Positions 33,875-42,449 of a stretch of 50,864 nt of DNA are shown here, one piece after another. This DNA is from JAMLIO01 sp031412575. GTDB taxonomy: Bacteria > Bdellovibrionota > Bdellovibrionia > Bdellovibrionales > UBA1609. The stretch is taken from the NCBI GenBank assembly GCA_031412575.1, contig JANODG010000088.1:1-50864 (forward strand). Reading direction: 5' to 3'. The first letter of the stretch is position 1. Each line of letters opens with the position of its first letter. The notes beneath the pieces were generated by a model. It made no database searches. It had not been told where the DNA came from and was given only the letters and a program-made list of their open reading frames with translations. The position numbers and the translations under genes are program-made.

Positions 33875-34804
33875 ATGAACGACATTAAAATTCAAAGAAA
33901 TTTGAAGGGGACAATTAAGGGGTTAGTTGTTTTGTTGTTAACATTAAATTTTAGTTTTATAGCAAATGCAGGACTGGTGTGTCCAAATTCAATACTCCGT
34001 GATTCTGCTTACGGTATGAGTAATTCACAATTAGTTCGTTTCAAGTCCAACCTTACAGAAAACAGAAACCGCGGTGTTACAAGAAGCGAAAAAGTGACCC
34101 GTGTTAAGGAAGCTGTCGAACATAGGAACGGAAATCTAGGATTTCCTGTTGGACACGATTCTCAGTCAGTTGCTGAAGCTGCAGTTTGGGCTGCAGGTTG
34201 TACAGGAAATGATTTCAGTGTTTTTGCTGCGATACTTAGTGTTGAATCTGGATATTGCGGAGACCTAAGAGGTGGTGGAGCAGACTCTGGATGTTCACAG
34301 TTATCTGTAAGAAAAGGAGCATCAGTTCACGAACTAAAAAGTCAGTTAAACTTAAAAGGCGGCGACGGTAAAGCAAACCCTGACGTGACCCAAGCGGCAA
34401 AAGACATGGTGATGACGTGTTTAAATAATGATAAATCCCAGTATGATGCTTTTATGACTTTTTATAATCGTCCGTTCGAAGAAATCAAAACCGATTTAAG
34501 AAGTGGCCAAAATGTTTACTTCGATGTGCTTATGGGCGCGCTCTACTTAAAATTTGTGACTGCCTTAGCTGGTGGATACATTGTTCCAGGGGATTCTCCG
34601 GGTGGGATCGCAAGATACAACGGCGGTGGAGTTCCAAATTACCTAGGCAAAGTTCAAGGACTTAACCAAGGAGAAGGTCGCTTAGAACAAATTTCAGGTA
34701 CATGTTATGAAGACAAATTTACACCTAACGTACTAGGCGAAGCCTGCGGAACTATGGGACTTAAAGGAGAACTGTGCAACAGCGTAAGTGGGATAGAGAT
34801 ATAG
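33875..34804 (+). CDS. exported lysozyme-like lytic transglycosylase candidate
   Basis: This 309-residue protein has a signal peptide (cleavage after IANA, near residue 32). The segment SVFAAILSVESGYCGDL carries the likely catalytic Glu (E124), and IARYNGGGVPNYL matches the YNxG element of lytic transglycosylases, which cleave peptidoglycan glycan strands. Several cysteines suggest a disulphide-stabilised periplasmic or secreted enzyme. AATGGAGGTACG gives a strong Shine-Dalgarno. Repeat copy B starts right after the stop. The family call rests on these motifs alone. Confidence 0.75.
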   Translation: MNDIKIQRNLKGTIKGLVVLLLTLNFSFIANAGLVCPNSILRDSAYGMSNSQLVRFKSNLTENRNRGVTRSEKVTRVKEAVEHRNGNLGFPVGHDSQSVAEAAVWAAGCTGNDFSVFAAILSVESGYCGDLRGGGADSGCSQLSVRKGASVHELKSQLNLKGGDGKANPDVTQAAKDMVMTCLNNDKSQYDAFMTFYNRPFEEIKTDLRSGQNVYFDVLMGALYLKFVTALAGGYIVPGDSPGGIARYNGGGVPNYLGKVQGLNQGEGRLEQISGTCYEDKFTPNVLGEACGTMGLKGELCNSVSGIEI

Positions 34805-34952
34805 CGCCCCACGCAGTGGGAAAAGTTCCGCCCGCTGCAGGCGGAAAAGTTCCAGCGAGCACTTGGGGGCCACTGCATGCATCGCTGTACAGCTCTCGCA
34901 TGTGGCCGTCGTGCGAAGCCGCCCAAAAGTGTGCGAGTGAACTAGACAGCGC
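34805..34952 (+). repeat. GC-rich modular repeat, copy B, with an extra internal stem
   Basis: Two leaders are present: CCCACGCAGTGGG then AAAAGTTCC, and CGCCCGCTGCAGGCGG then AAAAGTTCC. The main stem starts GCGAGCACTTGGG and closes with CCCAAAAGTGTGCGAGTGAACTAGACAGCGC. An additional palindrome (GGCCACTGCATGC with GCATGTGGCC, tip CTGTACAG) is inserted in the core. It starts immediately after the transglycosylase stop and is open in the frame of the following lipoprotein. Confidence 0.9.
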
Positions 34953-35877
34953 AACAAAAACAACTAACTATAATCTTAAAAAGATTATAGTTAGTTGTTT
35001 TTATTCACTCATCCTTCTCCTCAACCTCACATCCTGCAGCAAAGACCACACTTACATCAACGCCCCAAACCCAGACCCAAACTCTAGCTACCAAACCGGC
35101 CCCACATGGAATCGCGAAAAATTAATCCTAACCACAAATCTACCATTTCAAATTTTAAACATGAACCGTGCTTATAAGGGTGACGTGGGCGTCGGCGTTT
35201 ACTTAGGGGAATTTAAGGGAAAACACATTGGCATGACGGCGGCCCACCTTTACCCAGATCTGACATCTTGCAAAGACGAAGTTTCTTTCTTAATTCAAGA
35301 TCAAGAACAATTTCATTACTACCCTTGCGACGGGTGGAGTTTCACACTTAAAGATAACGACATTATGTTTTTTGAAATCAGCATTCAATCCGCAGACATA
35401 AACTTATTGTCCCCAGTGAACGTATCAAAAAATCCCACATCAATTAATCAGCAGCTGAAACTTATAACCTTTGAACGAAATTTCGAAGATCAGACAGTTG
35501 AACTTTATTCCGATTCAAGCACCGAATGTAAAACATTAAGCAATGAAGCTAAGCAGATCGCCGATCCTGATATCAGCGACGACCGTATGATCACCTCGTG
35601 GTCAATGGCCATGGGCTGTGATTCGAGGCACGGGGATTCGGGTGCCCCTGTTTACAATGAAGTCCAGCAATTAGTAGGTCTTCTTTGGACGGGTAAATAT
35701 CCTAAAAATCAATCCAGCCAAAGTTTTAGTTCTTTAACTGAAACTCAACTGTGGGAAGACTATAATTATTTTGTTCCCGTTGAAAAAATCAAAGAAGAAC
35801 TTGGGAAATTAATGGTTAGCTCTCAAGTGAAAACTTCCGACCAAAATACTTTATCCCAAATCTTTAACTCTTTTTAA
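34900..35877 (+). CDS. trypsin-like (S1) serine protease lipoprotein; start uncertain
   Basis: The mature part has the S1 triad in order: His in GMTAAHLYPD, Asp in LKDNDIMFFEIS, and Ser in SRHGDSGAPVYNE. A lipoprotein signal KKIIVSCFYSLILLLNLTSC ends in the lipobox, so it should be membrane-anchored outside the cytoplasm. No ATG, GTG or TTG lies between the repeat and the signal. The nearest ATG in frame (34900) is inside repeat copy B and another (34774) lies in the upstream gene. Alternatively, translation begins at a non-standard ATT at 34984. A 22-bp hairpin also covers the start of the signal. The 3' end overlaps the UPF0270 gene tail-to-tail by 27 bp. Confidence 0.8.
   Translation: MWPSCEAAQKCASELDSATKTTNYNLKKIIVSCFYSLILLLNLTSCSKDHTYINAPNPDPNSSYQTGPTWNREKLILTTNLPFQILNMNRAYKGDVGVGVYLGEFKGKHIGMTAAHLYPDLTSCKDEVSFLIQDQEQFHYYPCDGWSFTLKDNDIMFFEISIQSADINLLSPVNVSKNPTSINQQLKLITFERNFEDQTVELYSDSSTECKTLSNEAKQIADPDISDDRMITSWSMAMGCDSRHGDSGAPVYNEVQQLVGLLWTGKYPKNQSSQSFSSLTETQLWEDYNYFVPVEKIKEELGKLMVSSQVKTSDQNTLSQIFNSF
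34956..35002 (+). terminator. 22-bp perfect hairpin with T-tail
   Basis: Arms 34956-34977 and 34981-35002 are perfect reverse complements around a 3-nt loop, with the right arm ending in TTTTT. It follows repeat copy B by 3 bases and would serve as a terminator for the transglycosylase gene, but it also forms the start of the lipoprotein signal-peptide coding region. Confidence 0.8.
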
Positions 35878-36147
35878 AAATTCAGACTTAGTCATGAGGT
35901 TCACTGACTCGGTTGTTGGGTCGAAAACAATATGAATTTCTTTTTTATTAAGTTGCCTTTGAATCTGTTGGATCTTTAAATCCAGACTGGCTTCGAAGTT
36001 CCCGTAGTCCGTGCCTTCTCGCTGAATGAATTCCTCGATGATCGATTGAAGGATCTCGCTTGATAACTGCTCGGGCTTGATTTCAATTGGATTACTATCT
36101 GAATCATTTGTTTTTTCTTCATCAAAAATATTTTCGTTAGTCATCAT
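35851..36147 (-). CDS. yheU: UPF0270 (YheU-like) protein
   Basis: This 98-residue protein contains the UPF0270 signature: LSSEILQSIIEEF followed by REGTDYGNFEASLDLK and a hydrophobic strand HIVFDPTTESVNLM. The family consists of small cytoplasmic proteins of unknown function. It has an acidic N-terminal extension of about 25 residues compared with the E. coli protein. The two adjacent ATG codons lack a strong ribosome site. Its 3' end overlaps the lipoprotein protease gene. Confidence 0.85.
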   Translation of the reverse strand: MMTNENIFDEEKTNDSDSNPIEIKPEQLSSEILQSIIEEFIQREGTDYGNFEASLDLKIQQIQRQLNKKEIHIVFDPTTESVNLMTKSEFLKRVKDLG

Positions 36148-36384
36148 TAACTATCCCTAGCATAGTGTGTAATCTAAACAGTAGAACTTAGTATAAATAG
36201 CCATAAGCATAATTTAGGCCTTAAGTTTTTTAAATTTAAAAGTGCCTCAAAAAGACAGTCTTGTGTTAAAAGTAACCATTTATATTTGTGATGCAAACTT
36301 AAGTTCTCTATATCATAGCATTAAATGGCATGTTTAGTGCTGATAATAAACGGTCTAATAGTTTATAAAATCTAAGGAGTTAAA

Positions 36385-37164
36385 ATGAAGTCATTAAAAA
36401 TTGGTATTTCTGCGTTATTGGTTTTGAATACAATTAGTGTTCAAGCTCAGTCTTTAAGCCCATCCACTGAAAAGTCATTGGATCAGATTGCAAATGATAT
36501 CAATCAGTCGGAATCTATTATCTGGTCGGAAGAGCTTAAATTGCGCGGGGAATTACTTTTAAAAGAATCTATCTTAGAAGGTTTTGAGAGCATGGATTCA
36601 TTTAACGAAGCTGCTGGTTTGAACAGTGAATATGGTAAGTTTGTGGCTATTCCAGCTGCGGTAGCGAGTATTTACTTTTTAGCCGTAGGCACACCGAAAG
36701 CCATAAGCCTTGTGAATTTGTTAACCCCAGCAGAAAAATTAAAAGTATTTACAAGTGAATTAAACGCTATCGAGAGAGAAGTTAGAATTGCGAAAGGTGT
36801 TCTATCAAGTGCTGAGGCCTCGGCAAAAAAATTACAAGATGATGTTGCTAGCGGCAGAATATCTGCAGATGCGAATGCATTAGTTTCAGCAGAGGAAAAA
36901 ATCAAAGCTTCAAAATTAAGATATGAAGCAGCAATTGGTAGAAAGACATTACATCTACAAGTGAAGCCAGGCGTATTTTATAAGACTGGTCGATTTATTC
37001 GTGGGGCCGCTAAGACTACACTTGTGGTTGGTGGAGTCGTGTTGTCAGTAAGTATGATTTCAGATGTGGTGATTTTATGGCTACCAGAAAACGTTGAAGC
37101 TTATAAAAATCAAACAACTGCAGATGTTCTTGCTTTAAGAAGTTTGCTCGGACAAGACTTCTAA
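36385..37164 (+). CDS. exported coiled-coil protein with C-terminal membrane segment
   Basis: This 259-residue protein has a signal peptide (ends near VQAQ, residue 22), a hydrophobic stretch (about 88-112, FVAIPAAVASIYFLAVGTPKAISLV), a coiled coil (about 115-185, KLKVFTSELNAIEREVRIAK) and a second membrane-like stretch (about 207-235, TTLVVGGVVLSVSMISDVVILWL). No family is recognised. AAGGAG precedes the ATG. The next gene starts 3 bp after its stop and also encodes an exported membrane-associated protein; the two look like a functional pair. Confidence 0.7.
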   Translation: MKSLKIGISALLVLNTISVQAQSLSPSTEKSLDQIANDINQSESIIWSEELKLRGELLLKESILEGFESMDSFNEAAGLNSEYGKFVAIPAAVASIYFLAVGTPKAISLVNLLTPAEKLKVFTSELNAIEREVRIAKGVLSSAEASAKKLQDDVASGRISADANALVSAEEKIKASKLRYEAAIGRKTLHLQVKPGVFYKTGRFIRGAAKTTLVVGGVVLSVSMISDVVILWLPENVEAYKNQTTADVLALRSLLGQDF

Positions 37165-37167
37165 ACA

Positions 37168-38274
37168 ATGCTTGTGTTTCTTTTTCTTTTTTTAAGTTCG
37201 CATACGCAAGCTTTTGAAAAACAATTGCAAGCTTTCGTAGTTCAAAAAGAAAAAGTCGCCAAAGAGTTTGGTGATGAGGTCTTACAAGCACTTTATGACT
37301 ATCGAAAAGAAGTCGAAAAAAATGCGTATCAAAATACGCTTCAACTGTGTGAAGGCTATCGTCGTGCAAAAGGTCTTGGGCCACACCCAGCTCACGGCAA
37401 GTATATGTTCTCGGCAAACGATGCGGCATCGGCATGGGGTAAGATTATTGTAGAAGGTGCCAAACAACCCATATCTGGAACATTTGGACAGAAGGCTGAC
37501 TTCTTACATTACGGTAGATACGGCATGTTCAGTTGGGACAGTTGGTTTCAGTCCATGTACACGATGTACTTAGTGAACTCGTTTGGTTTTTTAGGTGGGG
37601 CAGTTCATTGTTTAGGTACCATAGATGAAAGTGAAATTCAAAAATTCGCGCTAGCGATTGTGGATGTCGATATCGCAGCGTCGTCGATCACGATAGCTGG
37701 CGGTCTTATTGTTACTTTTTTTATTCCCGAACTGCTTTTCCCTAAAATTGTTCAAGCCACTAAATTTGTATTTCGTCCGGTGGTAAAGTTATTTAGTTTA
37801 ATGGGGTTTAGAATAGGAAATACGGTCCCTTTAAAAGTTGCTGGTATTACAATTAGCGGAGTTATAGCAGACAACTTTTTGATCTACTTAGAAAATAAAG
37901 ATCAATTTCAAACCGAATTACAAGATTTGATTAATCCGGACAGTGATGCAGGAAGAGATTCTGCTCAGCGGAAACGGTTTCTACTTCTGACCAAAACATT
38001 TCAGTTATTTTATAAATTATATCAAGACGAAAAAAAGTTAAGAGAACAAAGTGGCAGTGGAGCATGCCAAGCTTGTCAAAATCTTTACAAACCCTATTAT
38101 GAATATTTAATCGAGCATTATAGTAAAGAACTTTTAATAACCACAAAGGCAGATTTTGAAAATTTGTCCTCGAAATATTTTCTTTCTCAAGAAGAAACTC
38201 TTTATTTCGAATTATTAAATGCCTATTTACCCATTTTAAATGAACATTTTCTTATTTCTTTCTCGAACTTTTAA
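37168..38274 (+). CDS. exported membrane-associated protein of unknown function
   Basis: This 368-residue protein begins with a signal peptide (MLVFLFLFLSSHTQA), followed by a charged helix and a region rich in aromatics (about 100-150, FLHYGRYGMFSWDSWFQSMY). Two hydrophobic stretches follow (about 167-195 and 225-235). A Cys-rich motif CQACQNLYKPYYEYL lies near residue 310. The gene is only 3 bp downstream of the coiled-coil protein gene. No family is recognised. Confidence 0.7.
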   Translation: MLVFLFLFLSSHTQAFEKQLQAFVVQKEKVAKEFGDEVLQALYDYRKEVEKNAYQNTLQLCEGYRRAKGLGPHPAHGKYMFSANDAASAWGKIIVEGAKQPISGTFGQKADFLHYGRYGMFSWDSWFQSMYTMYLVNSFGFLGGAVHCLGTIDESEIQKFALAIVDVDIAASSITIAGGLIVTFFIPELLFPKIVQATKFVFRPVVKLFSLMGFRIGNTVPLKVAGITISGVIADNFLIYLENKDQFQTELQDLINPDSDAGRDSAQRKRFLLLTKTFQLFYKLYQDEKKLREQSGSGACQACQNLYKPYYEYLIEHYSKELLITTKADFENLSSKYFLSQEETLYFELLNAYLPILNEHFLISFSNF

Positions 38275-38422
38275 TTGAACATAAGCTTAAGGCTTCGACG
38301 AACGTCTAGACTGAATTAATAATTATTTAATAAAATTTATCCAAATCAAAAATATCAACTCTGTAAGTTTAAGAATTAGAATTAAATTTTTATGTTTGAT
38401 CTTTTTATGTCGATATAAAACC

Positions 38423-40483
38423 ATGAGCCAATCCGCACTACAAAAAAATGAAGCCGAAGTCATTGAAGATCAAATTTTAAACCCGGAAGAGGAATCTGCC
38501 CAAATTGCAAATTTTGGTTTGGAAAAACCGGCAGGTCAAACTTCCAATAATAATCCAGAAAATCCCTCTGAAGCTTTTTTAACTTTTTTAAATCTTTACG
38601 AAAAAGATAAAAAAGAGGGGATTCCAAATTCTAAAACTGACATTGATGATCTAAATTCCAAGGAGCTTTTTTTAAATGATGTGGCCAGCCAACTTAAATC
38701 AGAATTTATTGGTCTAGATCAACAAATTGATAAAATCATAAATACATTACGTCCTTGGTATTTAATCCCTAAATCTTTAAATAAGCCCGTAATTTTATCT
38801 TTGTGGGGGATGTCTGGTGTTGGTAAAACAAGTTTGGTTTATCGCTTGGTTGAAAAATTAAATTTCGAAAGTACTTTTTTTAAATATGATTTGGGTAAAA
38901 TTTCTGATGTTCAAAGCGGAATGGGATATCATCTTTCATATTTTGCTAATCGCCAAAGTGTTTTATTCTTTGATGAAGTTCAAATGGCCAGAACCTTAGA
39001 TGCTGTAGGGCATGATATTGATCGCCCCCAACTTCGTGATTTCTGGACTTTATTAGACACGGGAATGCTTCCTATTTTATTCACTGAAATTGTTAGAATG
39101 AGAAACGACATCAAAAGCAGATATCAAGGTTTTGTCGCGAATCCTTATGGGCCTGAACTTTTAATGACAGATTATGATTTTGATTATTTAGCACCGGTCT
39201 TAGGGTTAAGCCGGGACTATAATACGCTTTTAAAAAAGTGTGTTGTCGACGACACCAATCGTTTGATGAATTGGATCATTAACGAAATAGAAAAAAAGAT
39301 TTCAAAAAACGTTTATGAAGATCACACCAAGGCTTTAATCATTTTAGCAGGTAACATTGACGAAGCGTATTCGCAGTTGATGACGGTAGAGCCTGATGAG
39401 TTTACGGCCGAAGAGCTTAAAGAAAATTTGAACACTGTGACGCCTACAAAAATTAAAAAGGGTTTACTGACTCGATTTAGAACCGAGCAAGTCGCAAGAA
39501 TGGGGACTTCTTTAATATTGTTTCCCACACCTTCAGAAAGTTCGTATCAAGGAATTATTAAGCAAAAGCTTTCTAGAATTGAAAACAAAATCAAAAAGGA
39601 TTTTGTTTTTGAATTTAAATTCGAACAATCAGTGCACGATATGATTTATAAAAAGGGTGTCATTCCCACTCAAGGTGTCCGCCCCATTTTATCTATGATC
39701 TCTGAACAGGTGGAATCTAGATTACCAACTTGGATTGTTGAAAGTGCAAAAAATGGATTTTCAGAATACAGCGTGAACTTCGACGGAGCTAAAAATGCTT
39801 TTACAATCAGTCACAAAAATAAAACCATATTTACAGATGTGCTATTAACGGAAATTGAAAGTATCAAAATTAAAATTCCTGATGCTAAATTCATTGAATA
39901 CTTAGCGATACACGAAGCTGCACATTTGGTTGTAGGGATTAGCTTAATGGGGATGTTGCCTCAACGAATAATTTTTAAAGAAAGTTTTGCTGGAAATGTT
40001 ATGCCTCAGGTCAGATTTAGACCTACATCCCTTTTAACTGCAAAAATTTCCATGGATTTTGTCGCAATGAACTTAGCGGGCTATGCGGCTGAAATTAAAA
40101 AGTACGGTAAGGAAGGTTTAAGTTCAGGGGCAACTATGGATCTTAAATCTGCAACAGGTTTAGTATCCCAAATGATCATGGAAATGGGTATGGGATCGCA
40201 CATAGGTGTCACACTGCCGCACCCAGATCTGGTTCACAACATCAAATCGATGCAAGCGGCCGACGACGAAGCCAAAGAAAAACTTCTTAAACAGGCCTAC
40301 GTGACTGCAGAACAAGAACTTAAAACACAATCCTTGTTTTATGATCACGTTGTTGAAGAACTAAAAACAAAACACTGTTTACCTCAAGAGCGCTTAGCCG
40401 AATTGCTGTTCAAACACTTCGAAGCCACAGACGAAGAAAAAGTAAATATCGTCAATCGTAAAAACCACAAGTATATGGATTAA
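38423..40483 (+). CDS. soluble AAA+ ATPase fused to an FtsH-type M41 metallopeptidase
   Basis: The product (686 residues from the ATG at 38423) has a disordered acidic N-terminus (about 1-70), then an AAA+ module with Walker A GMSGVGKTS (129-137), Walker B VLFFDEVQ (D184, E185), a sensor-1-like ILAGNID and an arginine-containing LLTRFRTEQ, and a ClpB/ClpX-like small domain (GVIPTQGVRPILSMI). A C-terminal M41 peptidase follows, with zinc motif HEAAH (497-501) and the third ligand Asp in SSGATMDLKSATG (D573), as in FtsH. There are no transmembrane helices, so unlike FtsH it should be cytosolic. The ATPase half looks more like Clp/HSP100 than FtsH. An upstream TTG (38396) is less likely as start. 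Confidence 0.88.
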   Translation: MSQSALQKNEAEVIEDQILNPEEESAQIANFGLEKPAGQTSNNNPENPSEAFLTFLNLYEKDKKEGIPNSKTDIDDLNSKELFLNDVASQLKSEFIGLDQQIDKIINTLRPWYLIPKSLNKPVILSLWGMSGVGKTSLVYRLVEKLNFESTFFKYDLGKISDVQSGMGYHLSYFANRQSVLFFDEVQMARTLDAVGHDIDRPQLRDFWTLLDTGMLPILFTEIVRMRNDIKSRYQGFVANPYGPELLMTDYDFDYLAPVLGLSRDYNTLLKKCVVDDTNRLMNWIINEIEKKISKNVYEDHTKALIILAGNIDEAYSQLMTVEPDEFTAEELKENLNTVTPTKIKKGLLTRFRTEQVARMGTSLILFPTPSESSYQGIIKQKLSRIENKIKKDFVFEFKFEQSVHDMIYKKGVIPTQGVRPILSMISEQVESRLPTWIVESAKNGFSEYSVNFDGAKNAFTISHKNKTIFTDVLLTEIESIKIKIPDAKFIEYLAIHEAAHLVVGISLMGMLPQRIIFKESFAGNVMPQVRFRPTSLLTAKISMDFVAMNLAGYAAEIKKYGKEGLSSGATMDLKSATGLVSQMIMEMGMGSHIGVTLPHPDLVHNIKSMQAADDEAKEKLLKQAYVTAEQELKTQSLFYDHVVEELKTKHCLPQERLAELLFKHFEATDEEKVNIVNRKNHKYMD

Positions 40484-40596
40484 AGCCCGCAGAAGGAAAA
40501 GTTCCGCCCGCGGCAGGCGGAAAAGTTCCAGCGAGTTGGCCTTAAGGGCGTGCGAAGCCGCCCTAAAGGAAGGCCAACGAGTGAACTAGACAGCGC
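40484..40596 (+). repeat. GC-rich modular repeat, copy C
   Basis: A degenerate first leader (GCCCGCAGAAGG) and a second leader (CGCCCGCGGCAGGCGG) each end in AAAAGTTCC. The main stem has arms TTGGCCTT (40536-40543) and AAGGCCAA (40570-40577) around GGGCGTGCGAAGCCGCCC, then CGAGTGAACTAGACAGCGC. It starts right after the AAA+-M41 stop codon. Confidence 0.9.
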
Positions 40597-40723
40597 AACA
40601 ACTACCAACTTCCACTCAACATGTTAAATAGTTCAACAGCTCCTATCGCTCATAAATCACTAAATCCCTTGCTGTCTTGGCATAAACAATGCTTAGTTAA
40701 TCCTGATCCTAGAGGGCGATTCA

Positions 40724-42262
40724 ATGTACGTACGGACATTTCGATTTTTACTTTTCTGGACACTAAGTCATTTCTTTGTCTTTGCGACGTCTTGGGGTAA
40801 TTCCGAAAGTATTCACATTTCCTTTGCAGGCTGCAGACAATTTCAGGTTAAAGGTGAACTTCCATCAAGTTTAGGGGATCAAATCGTGATGGCGTCTTCC
40901 TTAAAAGTTGATGAGCGTTGGATCAAGGACTTAGAGTCAGTTTTCCTTCAACATAATCAAAATTCCGCTCACACTTTAGATCATATATTAAGCTCTCCAG
41001 CTTTCTTTCATTATCAAGCAGTCCCTTTTAATCTGTCGATGATTAATAGCTCAACCCAAGAAGCCTCAATCCATGGATCTTTTGAGTTAAACTTTAGAGC
41101 CAGTGATTTCGCTTTTGCAAAGAAAAATAATTTTATCTGGGTTAGATCAAAGGATTTTAATTTTTTAGTGCTGATCACTCCAGGCACCGATGCTTGTGAT
41201 AAAATTAGTTTTAAGGTTCAGTCGGCCTTCACGAAAGATCTTCCAAAATTCCAAAAAGTGTTATTAGCGGCACCCACCCAAAAAATCTACAAAGCCAAAG
41301 ACATGCCTAAGGATCTTGAGCCTAAAAATTTTAAACAAGTGGCAGACTCCATGCGCAGTTATGCACAACAAAACTGTTCAGGCACTTTTATCTCAACCGA
41401 TGGTTATTACTTAACGGCATTGCACTGCATAGGTCCTGTGCTGGAAAAAATGAAAAAAGCCAAAGTGCTTTCGTGGCCATTAACTACAGAAGACCCCGGG
41501 CTTAACGCCAACTTTGCTGCACGAACAATCGTCCCAATCTTACCTTTGGATAAAAATATGAAAGTATCCAGCACAGCTGATCCTTCAATGTCCGCGAAGC
41601 TTATGGGCATTGAAGATGGTGAACCCTTAATTGCTGCGATAGGAACTTCGGGTTTTACGATTCGACCTTCGATCGAACACTGGTCCGAATATCCAGAATC
41701 TATGCGCCAATTTTTTATCCTTAATGATATGGACTGGGTCATTCTTAAGTACGACTTAAAAGATAAAAAAGTACCATGCACACGGCTGGCAAATTTAAAC
41801 TCGAACTTCGGTGATCCGCTGTGGGCAATGGGTTTTCCCGCCAAAGATATTTCACAACCATCCGAGTTCTCGAATAAAAATAGGGAGCTATTCGTTTCTT
41901 TAGGTCATCATCGAAAAGACTATACAGAACTTGCGCCTCATTTGGGATTTATTGGAGAGTACATTCATGACAGTGAGTACTTCATCAGTCATTTGGCGAC
42001 AAACCAAATGCTTAACAACGAACTTTCCATACTGTCAGACCATTTAGCCACCGCCGGCATGAGTGGTGGGCCATTGATCAACGAAGAGGGGGAATTGACG
42101 GGAGTGTTGTTCGAGGCTTCTCATCGTTATAAAACAGCCGAATATTCATCCCTGTACACCAACACTATGCTTCGCTCGATTCGATCCGACGTGATTCAAA
42201 AAGAAGTTATAAAACAAGTTGGCGACGTTAAGTCCAATGCTATTTTTAGCTGTGCTTTATAA
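40724..42262 (+). CDS. exported trypsin-like serine protease
   Basis: This 512-residue protein has an N-terminal signal (hydrophobic to about residue 22), an accessory domain of about 190 residues, and a trypsin-fold domain. The catalytic set is H234 (GYYLTALHCIG), D337 (LNDMDWVILKYD) and S447 (TAGMSGGPLINEEG). The Ser motif GMSGGP is closer to the V8/S46-like exported proteases than to digestive trypsin. Cysteines flank the His, as in secreted enzymes. GAGGGCG serves as ribosome site. It stands alone between two repeat-associated spacers. Confidence 0.85.
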   Translation: MYVRTFRFLLFWTLSHFFVFATSWGNSESIHISFAGCRQFQVKGELPSSLGDQIVMASSLKVDERWIKDLESVFLQHNQNSAHTLDHILSSPAFFHYQAVPFNLSMINSSTQEASIHGSFELNFRASDFAFAKKNNFIWVRSKDFNFLVLITPGTDACDKISFKVQSAFTKDLPKFQKVLLAAPTQKIYKAKDMPKDLEPKNFKQVADSMRSYAQQNCSGTFISTDGYYLTALHCIGPVLEKMKKAKVLSWPLTTEDPGLNANFAARTIVPILPLDKNMKVSSTADPSMSAKLMGIEDGEPLIAAIGTSGFTIRPSIEHWSEYPESMRQFFILNDMDWVILKYDLKDKKVPCTRLANLNSNFGDPLWAMGFPAKDISQPSEFSNKNRELFVSLGHHRKDYTELAPHLGFIGEYIHDSEYFISHLATNQMLNNELSILSDHLATAGMSGGPLINEEGELTGVLFEASHRYKTAEYSSLYTNTMLRSIRSDVIQKEVIKQVGDVKSNAIFSCAL

Positions 42263-42449
42263 ATAGTGAACACAATTATAGGGCCGAAAAACGTCACCCA
42301 AATCCCTGATTGAATACCTTAACGACCAAATTTGACCAAAAAACCCATCAATTCAGCCTAATTACATATTTAATCTGGCTTAGAATTTGCCTTATTAGAC
42401 CGAGCTAAGTCGCAGAACGATAAGGTCCACTAAGCTCTAGGTTGGAGGC

